Positions 45,030-54,340 of a stretch of DNA of 64,000 nt are shown here, piece by piece. The DNA comes from Bacteroidota bacterium (GTDB taxonomy: Bacteria > Bacteroidota > Bacteroidia > AKYH767-A > 2013-40CM-41-45), in contig JADJON010000001.1 of assembly GCA_016713765.1 (NCBI GenBank), positions 1,922,001 through 1,986,000 on the forward strand, in the 5' to 3' direction. The notes beneath the pieces were generated by a model that was not told the DNA's origin, ran no database searches, and was given only the letters and a program-made list of their open reading frames with translations. How positions within the stretch are numbered: the stretch's first letter is position 1; each line of letters opens with the position of its first letter. The position numbers and the translations under genes were made by a program.

Positions 45030-45992
45030 ATGAACAGGATCGGAGCATTGCTGGAAAAAAGAAAGGAAGGTTGGTATTGTTTACCCGGCGATTTCTTCCT
45101 TGACGCTACCCGGGCTGTTCACCGGGCCGTTGTGTCGCATGCCCACAGCGACCATGCGGCTCCGCACAGCCGCGAAGTCTATTGCACCGCACCAACGCGG
45201 GATCTGCTGCTGCAACGATTGCCGACCAACCGAAGCGAGTTCCACATTACGGCTTATGGCGAAACACGCAGTTTTGGACCTGTCAGTGTGACCTTTTTCC
45301 CGGCTGGTCATATGCTGGGAAGCGCGCAGGTACTGATGGAATGGGAGGGCGAACGCTATTTGTATACCGGCGATTTCAAATTGCAACCCGACCCGACCTG
45401 TGAGCCTTTCACGCTGGTTCCCTGCGATCACCTCATCACCGAGACGACCTTCGCCCAGCCGGAGTATGATCATCCGCATCCGGAAGAGGCCCTGGCGCAG
45501 TTGCCGCCACTGACGGATACCGCCGTAGTGGGCGCCTACAGTCTCGGCAAGGCTCAACGCGTCACCCGCCTGATACACGATTATTTCCCCGAGCGGAAAG
45601 TGTTCGTCCACCCCGAGATCGTTCGGTTCCACAAGGTGTATGAGTCGCATGGAATTGCCTTAGGGGAGTGGCTGCCGTATCAGCGGACAGAGTTCAGGCG
45701 TGAAGCCGGAGCGGTATTGATCCTTCCACCGTCGATCTTTGGACGCTTCGATCGCATGCCGGGCGTCCGTCGGTTATTTGCAACCGGCTGGAAACGCGCC
45801 TATATGCGGTGCGACGGCGTGCTACCGGTCAGTGATCACGCTGACTGGAACGATCTGCTGCGGTTGATCAACACCTGTGGCGCGCATACGATTCACACCC
45901 TGCACGGCGACGGTATCACGCTGCAACGCTACCTGGAAGGCAGCGGTAAGACCGTACTCATCGCGGAACACCACGCACAACCCGCCCCCTGA
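45030..45992 (+). CDS. MBL-fold nuclease, ligase-associated exonuclease type
   Basis: 320 residues. The metallo-beta-lactamase signature VVSHAHSDHAAPHS (HxHxDH) is at about residues 37-44. FFPAGHMLGSAQVLMEWEGE and LYTGDF follow, as in the CPSF/SNM1-type subgroup. C-terminal LPVSDHADWNDLL supplies a further ligand His. It best fits the DNA-ligase-associated exonuclease family (TIGR04122 type), but no ATP-dependent ligase or helicase partner gene is present here. Starts eight bases after coaE. Confidence 0.88.
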   Translation: MNRIGALLEKRKEGWYCLPGDFFLDATRAVHRAVVSHAHSDHAAPHSREVYCTAPTRDLLLQRLPTNRSEFHITAYGETRSFGPVSVTFFPAGHMLGSAQVLMEWEGERYLYTGDFKLQPDPTCEPFTLVPCDHLITETTFAQPEYDHPHPEEALAQLPPLTDTAVVGAYSLGKAQRVTRLIHDYFPERKVFVHPEIVRFHKVYESHGIALGEWLPYQRTEFRREAGAVLILPPSIFGRFDRMPGVRRLFATGWKRAYMRCDGVLPVSDHADWNDLLRLINTCGAHTIHTLHGDGITLQRYLEGSGKTVLIAEHHAQPAP

Positions 45993-45995
45993 AAC

Positions 45996-47513
45996 ATGAT
46001 ACCGGTCTTAAGCGCTGAACAAACGCGGATCGCCGACAACTGGACGATCGAGCACGAACCCATTGCCTCGCTCGATCTCATGGAGCGGGCCGCCGCGGCC
46101 TGCACCGGATGGATCAGCGCGCATTATGGACGCTCCACCAGATTCAGGATCCTCTGCGGCCCCGGGAATAACGGTGGTGACGGACTCGCCATTGCGCGGC
46201 AACTCTATCAGTCCGGTTACGATGTGACTGTGGACCGGGTCTCAGAGCAGGATCGTTATAGCACGGATCACCTCGCGAATTTCCATCGGCTGCAGCCCTT
46301 GCTCGGCGCGGACCTGCGGGAGATCAGAGCCGAAGCGGACTTCAGTGGCATCGATCCGGAAGTCGTGCTGATCGATGCGTTATTCGGAAGCGGATTAGAA
46401 CGGCCCTTAAACGGATTGTTCCGGACCGTTGTGGAACGCATCAACGCATCCTCCGCGGAGATCATATCGATCGACCTTCCTTCCGGTCTGCCGGCAGATG
46501 GACTCATGAGTGATCTTGTGGCGGTTCATGCGGATTCAACTTTGTGCTTTCAGACACCCAAGCGGACCTTCTTTTTTCCGGAGACCGGCGAGTATGCCGG
46601 ACGCTGGATCCTGTTGGATATCGGTGTGCGGACGGATCACTTTCCGCCCGGCAGTATACGGGAATACCTGTTTACCAGGAACGATCTGGTGACGCAGATT
46701 GGCCGGCGAAGGCGTTTTGCGCACAAAGGTGATTTCGGACACGGCTTGCTCGTCGCCGGTTCCGACGGAAAGATTGGCGCCGCGATACTCGCATCGCGCG
46801 CAGCCTTGCGGACAGGCCTGGGATTACTGACAACGCATGTGCCTGAGGTCGGCATCCTGCCCCTGCAAACCGCGGTGCCCGAAGCGATGGTGAGTCGGGG
46901 AGGATCAGCCGGCTTCCTGGAGCGCATCCCGGCGGACTTGAGCCGCTTTGACGCGATCGCGGTCGGTCCGGGACTTGGTACGGAAGCGGAGAGTGTGACC
47001 GCGTTCGACGGATTGCTCCGGTCCTGTAAGGTTCCCCTGGTCCTGGATGCGGACGGATTGAATATGCTGACAAAGAACCAGAGCCTGCTGGATCATGTAC
47101 CTGCCGGCGCTATCCTGACTCCGCATCCCGGAGAATTCGATCGGCTCTTCGGCAGTTGCCCGGATACCCCGCAACGCATTGAGCGTGCAAAAGCGTTCAC
47201 CGCCACAAGCGGATGTATCCTGATTCTGAAAGGCGGTTGTACGGCAGTGGTTCTTCCTTCGGGCGAAGTTCGCTACAACGCGAACGGAAATCCCGGCATG
47301 GCAAAAGGCGGAAGTGGCGATGCTTTAACCGGCGTATTGCTGGCCTTGCTATGCAACGGCATGCAGCCCGAAATCGCGGCCAGCGCTGGTGTGTTCCTGC
47401 ATGCCGCCGCAGGTGATCTCGCGGCTGAGAAATATGGGGAACGGGGCTTGTTGCCCTCGGACCTCATCAAAGCGCTTCCCGTGGTTCTACGTACCCTCGA
47501 AAGCGGCGTATAG
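45996..47513 (+). CDS. nnrD: Bifunctional NAD(P)H-hydrate repair enzyme
   Basis: 505 residues with both domains. Epimerase (NnrE/YjeF_N), about 1-210: LDLMERAAAACTGWI, CGPGNNGGDGLAIARQL, DALFGSGLERPLNG. ADP-dependent dehydratase (NnrD), about 225-500: KGDFGHGLLVAGSDGKIGAA, AVGPGLGT, LDADGLNML, LTPHPGEFDRL and NPGMAKGGSGDALTGVL. It repairs damaged NAD(P)H. It begins three bases after the MBL gene and ends four bases from the convergent YrdC-family gene. Confidence 0.96.
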   Translation: MIPVLSAEQTRIADNWTIEHEPIASLDLMERAAAACTGWISAHYGRSTRFRILCGPGNNGGDGLAIARQLYQSGYDVTVDRVSEQDRYSTDHLANFHRLQPLLGADLREIRAEADFSGIDPEVVLIDALFGSGLERPLNGLFRTVVERINASSAEIISIDLPSGLPADGLMSDLVAVHADSTLCFQTPKRTFFFPETGEYAGRWILLDIGVRTDHFPPGSIREYLFTRNDLVTQIGRRRRFAHKGDFGHGLLVAGSDGKIGAAILASRAALRTGLGLLTTHVPEVGILPLQTAVPEAMVSRGGSAGFLERIPADLSRFDAIAVGPGLGTEAESVTAFDGLLRSCKVPLVLDADGLNMLTKNQSLLDHVPAGAILTPHPGEFDRLFGSCPDTPQRIERAKAFTATSGCILILKGGCTAVVLPSGEVRYNANGNPGMAKGGSGDALTGVLLALLCNGMQPEIAASAGVFLHAAAGDLAAEKYGERGLLPSDLIKALPVVLRTLESGV

Positions 47514-47517
47514 CCGG

Positions 47518-48135
47518 TTAGAAAGTAGGAAGCGTTCCTTTTCCTTCCCGGATCACGACCGGCTCGTTGCCGGTACAATCGATCACAGTCGAAGGTGTCA
47601 GTTCGGAATTTCCCCCGTCGATGACCAGGTCAACCTGATCTCCAAGGCGTTCTTCAATCGCGTGCGGATCGGTGGTGTATTCCACCAATTCGTCATCGTC
47701 GTGGACGGAAGTCACCAGTACCGGCTGGCCCAGTTCGCGGACCAATGCGCGTGCAATCGTATCGTCCGGTACCCGGATACCGATGGTCTTCTTGTTGGAT
47801 TTGAAAATAGCGGGGACGTTGCTGTTGGCGTTCAGGATAAACGTGAACGGACCTGGCAATACGCTTTTCATCAGCCTGAATATTTCCGTGTTGAACGGAC
47901 GCGTGAATTCTGAAATGTTACTGAGATCCTGGCAAATGAAGGAGAAGTTCGCCTTGCCGGGTTTAACCTGTTTCATCCGGGCGATCCGTTCGATCGCCGG
48001 TGTGGCATGGATGTCACAAGCCAGGGCGTATACAGTGTCTGTGGGGATCACGATCACGCCACCTTTCCGAACGATCTCCACCGCCTGGGCAAGATGGCGG
48101 TCGTTGATGTTTCCGGGGTAGATCGTCAGCGGCAT
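47518..48135 (-). CDS. L-threonylcarbamoyladenylate synthase (YrdC/YciO family)
   Basis: 205 residues, YrdC domain only, without the Sua5 extension. GGVIVIPTDTVYALACD (about 26-42) and RMKQVKPGKANFSFICQD form the nucleotide site, and LPGPFTFIL and TIGIRVPDD complete the fold. If it is the TsaC-type enzyme, it makes threonylcarbamoyl-AMP for tRNA t6A; the YciO subgroup cannot be excluded. It is downstream of the transaldolase-like gene on the same strand. Confidence 0.88.
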   Translation of the reverse strand: MPLTIYPGNINDRHLAQAVEIVRKGGVIVIPTDTVYALACDIHATPAIERIARMKQVKPGKANFSFICQDLSNISEFTRPFNTEIFRLMKSVLPGPFTFILNANSNVPAIFKSNKKTIGIRVPDDTIARALVRELGQPVLVTSVHDDDELVEYTTDPHAIEERLGDQVDLVIDGGNSELTPSTVIDCTGNEPVVIREGKGTLPTF

Positions 48136-48154
48136 GCAGGAAATCGTACAGCGA

Positions 48155-48823
48155 TCACTTCACACTTTCCGTCTGGAATTTCTTCGCGTCGGCGAGGAAT
48201 TTCGCAAGACCGATATCCGTCAGCGGATGCTTGAGCAGGTCGAGGATCGCGTTGAGCGGACAAGTCGCGACGTCGGCACCGGCTTCGGCACAGCGGACGA
48301 TGTGGAGCGGATTACGGATACTGGCCGCGAGTACCTGTGTCGGATAGTCGTACATGCGATAGATGTGCACGATCTGGCTTATCAGTTCGACGCCGTCGTA
48401 GTTGATGTCGTCTAACCGACCGAGGAACGGTGATACGTAGGTAGCGCCTGCTTTGGCGGCGAGTAATGCCTGCCCTGCGGAAAAGACCAGGGTGCAATTC
48501 GTCTTGATGCCTTTGTTGGAAAAGTAGCGGATGGCCTTGATGCCGTCCTTGATCATCGGGACCTTGACAACGATCTGTGGATGCAGTTTGGCCAGGCGCT
48601 CGCCCTCGGAAACGATGCCCGCATAATCGGTGGCGATCACTTCGGCGCTTACGTCACCGGTTACGATGTTGCAGATATCGACATAGTGTTTCAGGATGTT
48701 CGCTTCGCCGGTGATCCCTTCCTTGGCCATGAGGGAAGGGTTGGTTGTTACGCCGTCGAGGACGCCGAGGTCCTGTGCTTCACGGATCTGATCGAGATTG
48801 GCTGTGTCGATGAAGAATTTCAT
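48155..48823 (-). CDS. Transaldolase-like fructose-6-phosphate aldolase
   Basis: 222 residues, the short TalC/FSA form. [16 protein letters not shown] and [13 protein letters not shown] are family signatures; the Schiff-base lysine is in IVVKVPMI (about residue 86); [20 protein letters not shown] follows. It transfers dihydroxyacetone units or cleaves fructose 6-phosphate. Transaldolase and aldolase activity cannot be told apart with confidence from this sequence. Normal length. Confidence 0.92.
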   Translation of the reverse strand: MKFFIDTANLDQIREAQDLGVLDGVTTNPSLMAKEGITGEANILKHYVDICNIVTGDVSAEVIATDYAGIVSEGERLAKLHPQIVVKVPMIKDGIKAIRYFSNKGIKTNCTLVFSAGQALLAAKAGATYVSPFLGRLDDINYDGVELISQIVHIYRMYDYPTQVLAASIRNPLHIVRCAEAGADVATCPLNAILDLLKHPLTDIGLAKFLADAKKFQTESVK

Positions 48824-48955
48824 AAGCGGATGGATGATGGAAGGAGGGAACGTTAGGCGTTGGGTTTTCGCCCGAACCGGAAAAACAGTCGGACGAACGA
48901 TCGCCCGAAGATACCCGCTGCTCCGGCTCGGCGGAGGGGTGTTGAAATAAAAATA

Positions 48956-49052
48956 CGGGTAAGCTTTCTATATCGCACCGCTCAACCGCGTATCCTTGCT
49001 CCGTTCCCGGCCTGGGGAGGTTGGCAGGAGCTGGTCGTATAGGACTTACCCG
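48956..49052 (-). ncRNA. ffs: Signal recognition particle RNA, small bacterial type
   Basis: About 97 nt on the minus strand. The ends pair: 5' CGGGTAAG with 3' CTTACCCG. The universally conserved apical part is present: CCCCAGG, then CCG-GGAA-CGG (three-pair stem closed by a GGAA tetraloop), then AGCAAGG. CAGG and AGCA form the symmetric loop that binds Ffh. Inner helix pairs CTATA/TATAG and AACC/GGTT also fit. The 3' end runs into TATTTTTATTT, a plausible terminator. A good promoter lies upstream. Confidence 0.93.
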
Positions 49053-49057
49053 TGCCG

Positions 49058-49087
49058 CAAAGGTACAAAATCGTTCGTGAATTCAAC
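49058..49087 (-). promoter_or_regulatory. Promoter of the SRP RNA gene
   Basis: Read on the minus strand: GTTG (complement of 49084-49087), 18 bases, then TACCTTTG (complement of 49058-49065). The -7 box ends five bases before the RNA 5' end, the right distance for initiation. Confidence 0.75.
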
Positions 49088-49117
49088 ATCGGTAGTCGAA
49101 AACAGGCGCTCGGGCGC

Positions 49118-49149
49118 TTTGGCCGATTGGCGGAATTAGAGTAGGTTTG
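49118..49149 (+). promoter_or_regulatory. Promoter of the DUF4199/glycosyltransferase operon
   Basis: TTTG at 49118-49121, 20 bases, TAGGTTTG at 49142-49149; both boxes are perfect. The first gene starts at 49173. It is divergent from the SRP RNA promoter 31 bases away. Confidence 0.8.
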
Positions 49150-49172
49150 TAGGCCTATTTTCCTTAAAATCA

Positions 49173-49706
49173 ATGGAAACTCCCCGTTCACAGACCAAGC
49201 TGGCAATGAATTACGGAGCCTTTTATGGCTTGTCGACCATCATTGTCATGCTCGTTTTTTATTTCGCCGGTTCAAATATGCAATCGAAGTGGCCGCAATG
49301 GATCGGCTATCTCTTGCTGATCACGTTCATGGTTTTGGGCATCAAGAGTTTTCGGGATGAGGAAGGCGGAGGATTCATCTCCTTCGGCCGCTCGCTGGGT
49401 ACGGGTATCCTGATCTCGATTTTCGGATCCATCATCACCGGTGCATTCACGGTGGTACTCTTCACCTTCATAGCTCCGGACATGACCCAGCGGATCCTGG
49501 AGATGACACAACAGAATCTCACCGAGCAGGGGATGAGCGAAGAACAGATCAACATGTCCATCGAGTGGGCACGGAAATTCATGACCCCCATGTGGTTGTT
49601 CGTTTTCTCCGTCGTTGGTGGCGCTTTCATGGGGCTGCTGTTCGGACTGTTCATCTCGATCTTCCTACGCCGCGAGCAGAACAATCCCTTTCAATCCAAC
49701 GCCTGA
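49173..49706 (+). CDS. DUF4199 membrane protein
   Basis: 177 residues, four membrane helices (about 15-34, 43-58, 72-98 and 140-165). FRDEEGGGFISFGRSLGTGI between helices 2 and 3 is the typical DUF4199 motif (GGxISFGxAxxxG). Family function is unknown. In Bacteroidota it commonly precedes a DPM1-like glycosyltransferase, as it does here three bases downstream. Confidence 0.93.
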   Translation: METPRSQTKLAMNYGAFYGLSTIIVMLVFYFAGSNMQSKWPQWIGYLLLITFMVLGIKSFRDEEGGGFISFGRSLGTGILISIFGSIITGAFTVVLFTFIAPDMTQRILEMTQQNLTEQGMSEEQINMSIEWARKFMTPMWLFVFSVVGGAFMGLLFGLFISIFLRREQNNPFQSNA

Positions 49707-49709
49707 TCC

Positions 49710-50666
49710 GTGGACATCAGTGTAGTCATTCCGCTCTTCAACGAAGAAGAGTCGCTCCCCGAGTTGCACGATTGGATCGTACGGGTCATGGACGCGAACA
49801 AGTACAGCTATGAGATCCTGTTCATCGACGACGGTAGCAAGGATCGCTCCTGGGAAGTGATCACCGGCCTTTCGAATCGAAACGCCCATGTGCGGGGGAT
49901 TCGTTTCCGCAGGAATTATGGCAAGTCCGCAGCCCTCAGTGAAGGCTTCGCCGCCACCCGCGGTGATGTCATCATCACCATGGACGCGGACCTGCAAGAC
50001 AGTCCCGACGAAATACCGGATCTGTATCGCATGATCCGCGAAGAGGGATTCGATTTGGTTTCGGGCTGGAAGAAGAAGCGGTATGACCCGATCTCCAAGA
50101 CGATTCCGAGCAAGTTCTTCAACTGGACGACCCGGAAAATGTCGGGTATCGACAACCTGCACGATTTCAACTGTGGATTGAAGTCCTACCGGAAAGAGGT
50201 GGTCAAGAGTATTGAAGTGTATGGCGAAATGCACCGGTACATTCCCGTCATCGCACGATGGGCCGGCTTCCGCAAGATCGGGGAGAAGGTGGTCGAGCAC
50301 CGTTCCCGCAAGTACGGCGTGACCAAATTCGGTTGGGAGCGTTTCATCAACGGGTTCCTTGACCTGCTGTCGATCACCTTCGTCAGCAAATTCGGAAAGC
50401 GACCCATGCACCTGTTCGGGTTCCTGGGTACGATCATGTTCCTGATCGGCTTTTTCTCTGCGGCTTATCTGGGTATCAGCAAATTGCTGGCGGTCTATCA
50501 CAATGTCCCGGCCCGACTGATCACTGATCGTCCATCGTTCTATATCGCGCTCACGGCGATGATCATGGGAACCTTCCTGTTCATGGCGGGTTTTCTGGGC
50601 GAGCTCATTTCCCGCAATTCACCGGATCGCAATCGCTACCTCGTCGACCAGCGCATTCAACCCTGA
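49710..50666 (+). CDS. Family 2 glycosyltransferase (dolichol/undecaprenyl-phosphate type)
   Basis: 318 residues, GTG start at 49710 (MDISVVIPLFNEEESLPELH). GT-A fold with ILFIDDGSKDRSWEV (nucleotide binding) and ITMDADLQDSPDEIP (DxD-like metal site), RNYGKSAALSEGF, then two C-terminal membrane helices (about 235-260 and 280-302). It probably transfers a hexose to a polyprenyl phosphate carrier at the cytoplasmic face. Confidence 0.94.
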   Translation: MDISVVIPLFNEEESLPELHDWIVRVMDANKYSYEILFIDDGSKDRSWEVITGLSNRNAHVRGIRFRRNYGKSAALSEGFAATRGDVIITMDADLQDSPDEIPDLYRMIREEGFDLVSGWKKKRYDPISKTIPSKFFNWTTRKMSGIDNLHDFNCGLKSYRKEVVKSIEVYGEMHRYIPVIARWAGFRKIGEKVVEHRSRKYGVTKFGWERFINGFLDLLSITFVSKFGKRPMHLFGFLGTIMFLIGFFSAAYLGISKLLAVYHNVPARLITDRPSFYIALTAMIMGTFLFMAGFLGELISRNSPDRNRYLVDQRIQP

Positions 50667-50699
50667 CCGATCCCTTGTTCCGACGAAGCCAGACTCGCC

Positions 50700-51833
50700 A
50701 TGAACATCGTACTGATCGGTCCCGCATTTCCCCTTCGAGGTGGTATCGCCGATTTTAACGAAGCCCTGGCGAATGCCTTGATCGCAGCGGGTCATACAGT
50801 GAGGATCCATTCGTTCTATTTGCAATATCCCAGGCTGTTGTTTCCAGGAAAGTCGCAGTACGCGACTGCCGGAACCACTGGCCCCGCACTTGATATTCGC
50901 CCCACTATCGGATCGGTTCATCCCTGGAGTTGGTTCAAGACTGCTCGGCAAGTGATGGAATTCAAGCCCGATCTGGTCATCGTTCGTTACTGGCTACCGT
51001 TCATGGGGCCCGCCCTGGGAACCATCGCCCGCAGGTTGCGCAAATGCGGCATCCGTGTGATCGCCATTACCGATAATGTACTGCCGCACGAACAGCGCCC
51101 TGGAGACGCAGCCTTGACAAAATATTTCGTCCGTTCCTGCGACGCTTTCGTTGCCATGTCACAGTCGGTATTGGACGACCTCAGCCGGTTCACGGACAAT
51201 CCCTACCGGGCCTTTCTTCCGCATCCGGTCTACGACATCTTCGGCAAGACGCTTTCGAAATCCGAAGCCCGTCAGCGGTTGGGCTTACCGGAAGACCAAC
51301 GCCTGGTGTTGTTCTTCGGCTTCATCCGAAAATACAAAGGCCTTGACTACCTGCTGGAGGCCATGGGGGAAGCTGAACTCGCCAGGCTGCAGGTTCATCT
51401 GTTGGTTGCCGGGGAGTTTTATGAGCCGGAAGCTCCCTATCTCGACATCGTAAGGAATAATGGCGCGCTCAACCGATGCCGGTTCGACAAGGAGTTCATC
51501 CCCAAGGAGCGGGTACGGGAGTATTTCTGTGCGGCCGATTTGGTTGTTCAACCCTATCGCCATGCAACCCAAAGCGGTATTACACAAATTGCTTATCATT
51601 TCGGCCGTCCCATGCTGGTTACCCGGGTGGGTGGTTTGGCTGAAATCGTTGAAGACGGAAAAACAGGTTATGTTACGGCTCCCGATGCTTCGTCCATTGC
51701 TGCCGCCATTCGTGATTTTTATTCGCATGCACGTGAATCAAGCATGTCGGAGGCCGTCGTTGCCGGACGAAGTCGGTTTGACTGGAACACGTTTGTTATG
51801 GGATTGATGAAATTGTATGAAAAGATCCGTTAG
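50700..51833 (+). CDS. Family 4 glycosyltransferase (GT-B fold)
   Basis: 377 residues. The N-terminal domain starts MNIVLIGPAFPLRGGIADFN, with the glycine-rich acceptor loop. In the C-terminal domain LVLFFGFIRKYKGLDYLLEA, then the E-x7-E-type site QSGITQIAYHFGRPMLVTRV-like segment and VEDGKTGYVT are the GT4 nucleotide-sugar pocket. The sugar and acceptor are unknown. It overlaps the next gene by 17 bases, so they are cotranscribed. Confidence 0.92.
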   Translation: MNIVLIGPAFPLRGGIADFNEALANALIAAGHTVRIHSFYLQYPRLLFPGKSQYATAGTTGPALDIRPTIGSVHPWSWFKTARQVMEFKPDLVIVRYWLPFMGPALGTIARRLRKCGIRVIAITDNVLPHEQRPGDAALTKYFVRSCDAFVAMSQSVLDDLSRFTDNPYRAFLPHPVYDIFGKTLSKSEARQRLGLPEDQRLVLFFGFIRKYKGLDYLLEAMGEAELARLQVHLLVAGEFYEPEAPYLDIVRNNGALNRCRFDKEFIPKERVREYFCAADLVVQPYRHATQSGITQIAYHFGRPMLVTRVGGLAEIVEDGKTGYVTAPDASSIAAAIRDFYSHARESSMSEAVVAGRSRFDWNTFVMGLMKLYEKIR

Positions 51834-54291
51834 CATTTATTGGTTAGTCATTGGCTGGTTACTTTGTTTGCCTGCAATCGCGAAGGGTGGAATGATCACC
51901 GGTAAGATCACCGATGAGCACGCGCAGCCGTTGCCGTTCGTCAGTGTTTACCTGGAAGGAACAACCCAAGGGACCACCTCCAACATCGAAGGGGACTATA
52001 AACTCGAACTTGCCCCCGGTACATATCGTCTGGTTTACCGCATGATCGGTTACCGGCAACAGGTAGAGGAGATCCGTTTGGGACAGGAGACCGTGCGCAG
52101 GGATATCCGGCTCTTGCCGGAATCCTATAAGCTCAAGGAGGTCACGATCAATGCCGCTGCGGAAGACCCCGCGTATGCCATCATCCGGCAAGCGCAGGCG
52201 AAGCGGTCGTACTATCAGGATGAAGTCAAGGCATTTCGTTGTGAGAGTTATGTGAAATCGACACAGCGGCTGACATCTTATCCGAAAAGATTCTTTGGAC
52301 AGCCGGTGGATATCGGTCCACTGGTGGATTCCGCCAGCGGGATCATGTACCTCAGCGAGTCGGTATCGAAGATCGCCTATCGGCAGCCCGGCGGAGTCAA
52401 GGAGGAGATGTTGTCGAGTATCGTGAGTGGTGACCCGCGCGCGTACAGTTTCAACCGGGGCGCGGATTTACAGCGGATCAATTTTTACTCGGCCTTGCTG
52501 GATTTCGGGGGCCTGGTCCCGCGCGGAATCGTGTCGCCGATCGCCCCTTCGGCGATGCTCTTCTATCGCTTCAAACTGGAAGGCACATTCGTGGAGAACG
52601 GGCAACTGATCAACAAGATCAGTGTCATCCCGCGCAGGCCGAACGATCCTGTATTTACCGGAGACATTTTCATTGTGGAGAACAGTTGGCGTATTCATTC
52701 TGCCGACCTGTACATCACCAGGGCGCAGCAGATGGAGTTCGTGGATACATTCCGGGTCAGGCAGAACTATTTACCCATTGGACAAGACCTGTGGATGCCG
52801 TTTAACAATACCATCAATTTCTCCTTTTCCTTTCTGGGCTTTGTGGGGCGCGGACAGATCCTCGGTATCTTTTCCAATTACCAGCTCCAACCGGAGTTTG
52901 CGGAGAAGGAGTTCAACAACGAAGTCCTGAAAGTCAATGCCGATGCGAACAAGAAGGATTCGGTTTATTGGGCCGGTACGCGCCCGGTTCCGCTGACGGA
53001 TGACGAGCGGCACGATTATGTACGGCGCGACAGTGTCCGGCAGGTGGTGGAATCAAAACCCTATCTCGATTCCATTGACCGGAAGAACAACAAATTCAAG
53101 TTCAATTCGATTCTGACTTCCTACACGCATAGCAATTCCTGGAAGCACCGTTCCTGGTCCATTCATTCACCAGTCGAGTCGATCTCATTCAATACCGTGG
53201 AAGGATGGAATGGAACACTGCGCGCGACGATCAGTAAGGAGAAAAGTAGAGACGATGCCCGGGAGTGGAAGTTGGAAGGAAATCTCCGCTACGGACTTTC
53301 CAATACGCATTGGAACCCGTCAATTCATTTCTACAATCTCTATAATACCAAATCACAATCCAGTATCCATGTTTATGGAGGAAGTGAAGTGTTGCAGTTC
53401 AATCGGAACAATCCGATCACGCCGCTCACCAACGCCCTGTATTCGCTCTATGCCCGGAAGAATTACATGAAGATCTTCCAGCAGCAATACCTGCGGTTGG
53501 AGCACCGTTCCGAACTCACCAATGGCTTTGCGGCCGGGGTATTCCTGGAGTACGCGCATCGGGAACCCCTCCGGAATACCACTGATTACGCCTTTAAGGT
53601 TGCGGGAAAGGAACGGAAGTATACTTCCAATGATCCGCTGAACCCCGTTACGGACGAAAACGCTTTTCCTGCTAACGATCTGCTGGAAGTGACGCTCCGG
53701 ACCCGGTTCATTTTCGGCCAACAATTCATTACGCGACCGGAGGGTAAGTACATCATCGGTTCCGACTTGCCAATCCTTCGCCTCCAGTATCGGAAGGCGA
53801 TACCGCTGGATGACTTGAGTCCCGACTTCGACGAATGGCGTGCCAGCCTGGAAGACGATATGCGATTCGGCCTGTTGGGTCGATTTGAATACCTCGTGGC
53901 GGTCGGAGACTTTTTAAACAGCAAGCGCCTCTATCTGATGGACGCCCGGCATTTCAATGGAAACAAAACCTGGTTTTCTCCATTCCGGATCAGCGATTTC
54001 ATGAACCTGGAGTACTATGCGTTCAGTACCACCGGATTTTACGTGGAAGGCCATGCCGAGCACCATTTCGGAGGCTTTCTGCTGAATAAGATCCCCTTGA
54101 TCCGAAAGCTGAAGCTCAACGAAGTTGCCAGTTTCCATTACCTGCACAACGACCTTGTTGATCAATATGTAGAACTGGGGCTGGGCGTGGAAAAGCTCAA
54201 CCTGTTCCGCTTCCAGGTTTATACGTCCATCGCGGAAGGGAAGCGGGGAAATTTTGGTGTCGTGGTCGGCATCCGAAAGCCCATCCGGTAA
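51817..54291 (+). CDS. DUF5686 outer-membrane protein with carboxypeptidase-like domain
   Basis: 824 residues with a signal peptide (ending IAKGG, about residue 23). Residues 25-110 are a CarboxypepD-regulatory-like (CarbopepD_reg_2) domain: GKITDEHAQPLPFVSVYLEG and YRLVYRMIGYRQQ. The remainder is a DUF5686 region with many amphipathic strands, ending in a beta-signal-like FGVVVGIRKPIR. It is likely an outer-membrane barrel similar in plan to TonB-dependent receptors but without a plug domain. Function unknown. Confidence 0.92.
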   Translation: MKRSVSIYWLVIGWLLCLPAIAKGGMITGKITDEHAQPLPFVSVYLEGTTQGTTSNIEGDYKLELAPGTYRLVYRMIGYRQQVEEIRLGQETVRRDIRLLPESYKLKEVTINAAAEDPAYAIIRQAQAKRSYYQDEVKAFRCESYVKSTQRLTSYPKRFFGQPVDIGPLVDSASGIMYLSESVSKIAYRQPGGVKEEMLSSIVSGDPRAYSFNRGADLQRINFYSALLDFGGLVPRGIVSPIAPSAMLFYRFKLEGTFVENGQLINKISVIPRRPNDPVFTGDIFIVENSWRIHSADLYITRAQQMEFVDTFRVRQNYLPIGQDLWMPFNNTINFSFSFLGFVGRGQILGIFSNYQLQPEFAEKEFNNEVLKVNADANKKDSVYWAGTRPVPLTDDERHDYVRRDSVRQVVESKPYLDSIDRKNNKFKFNSILTSYTHSNSWKHRSWSIHSPVESISFNTVEGWNGTLRATISKEKSRDDAREWKLEGNLRYGLSNTHWNPSIHFYNLYNTKSQSSIHVYGGSEVLQFNRNNPITPLTNALYSLYARKNYMKIFQQQYLRLEHRSELTNGFAAGVFLEYAHREPLRNTTDYAFKVAGKERKYTSNDPLNPVTDENAFPANDLLEVTLRTRFIFGQQFITRPEGKYIIGSDLPILRLQYRKAIPLDDLSPDFDEWRASLEDDMRFGLLGRFEYLVAVGDFLNSKRLYLMDARHFNGNKTWFSPFRISDFMNLEYYAFSTTGFYVEGHAEHHFGGFLLNKIPLIRKLKLNEVASFHYLHNDLVDQYVELGLGVEKLNLFRFQVYTSIAEGKRGNFGVVVGIRKPIR

Positions 54292-54340
54292 CTTGGTCGT
54301 CCCGTGAAATTCCTTTTCTTTGCGCCGCAATAGCTTGTAT

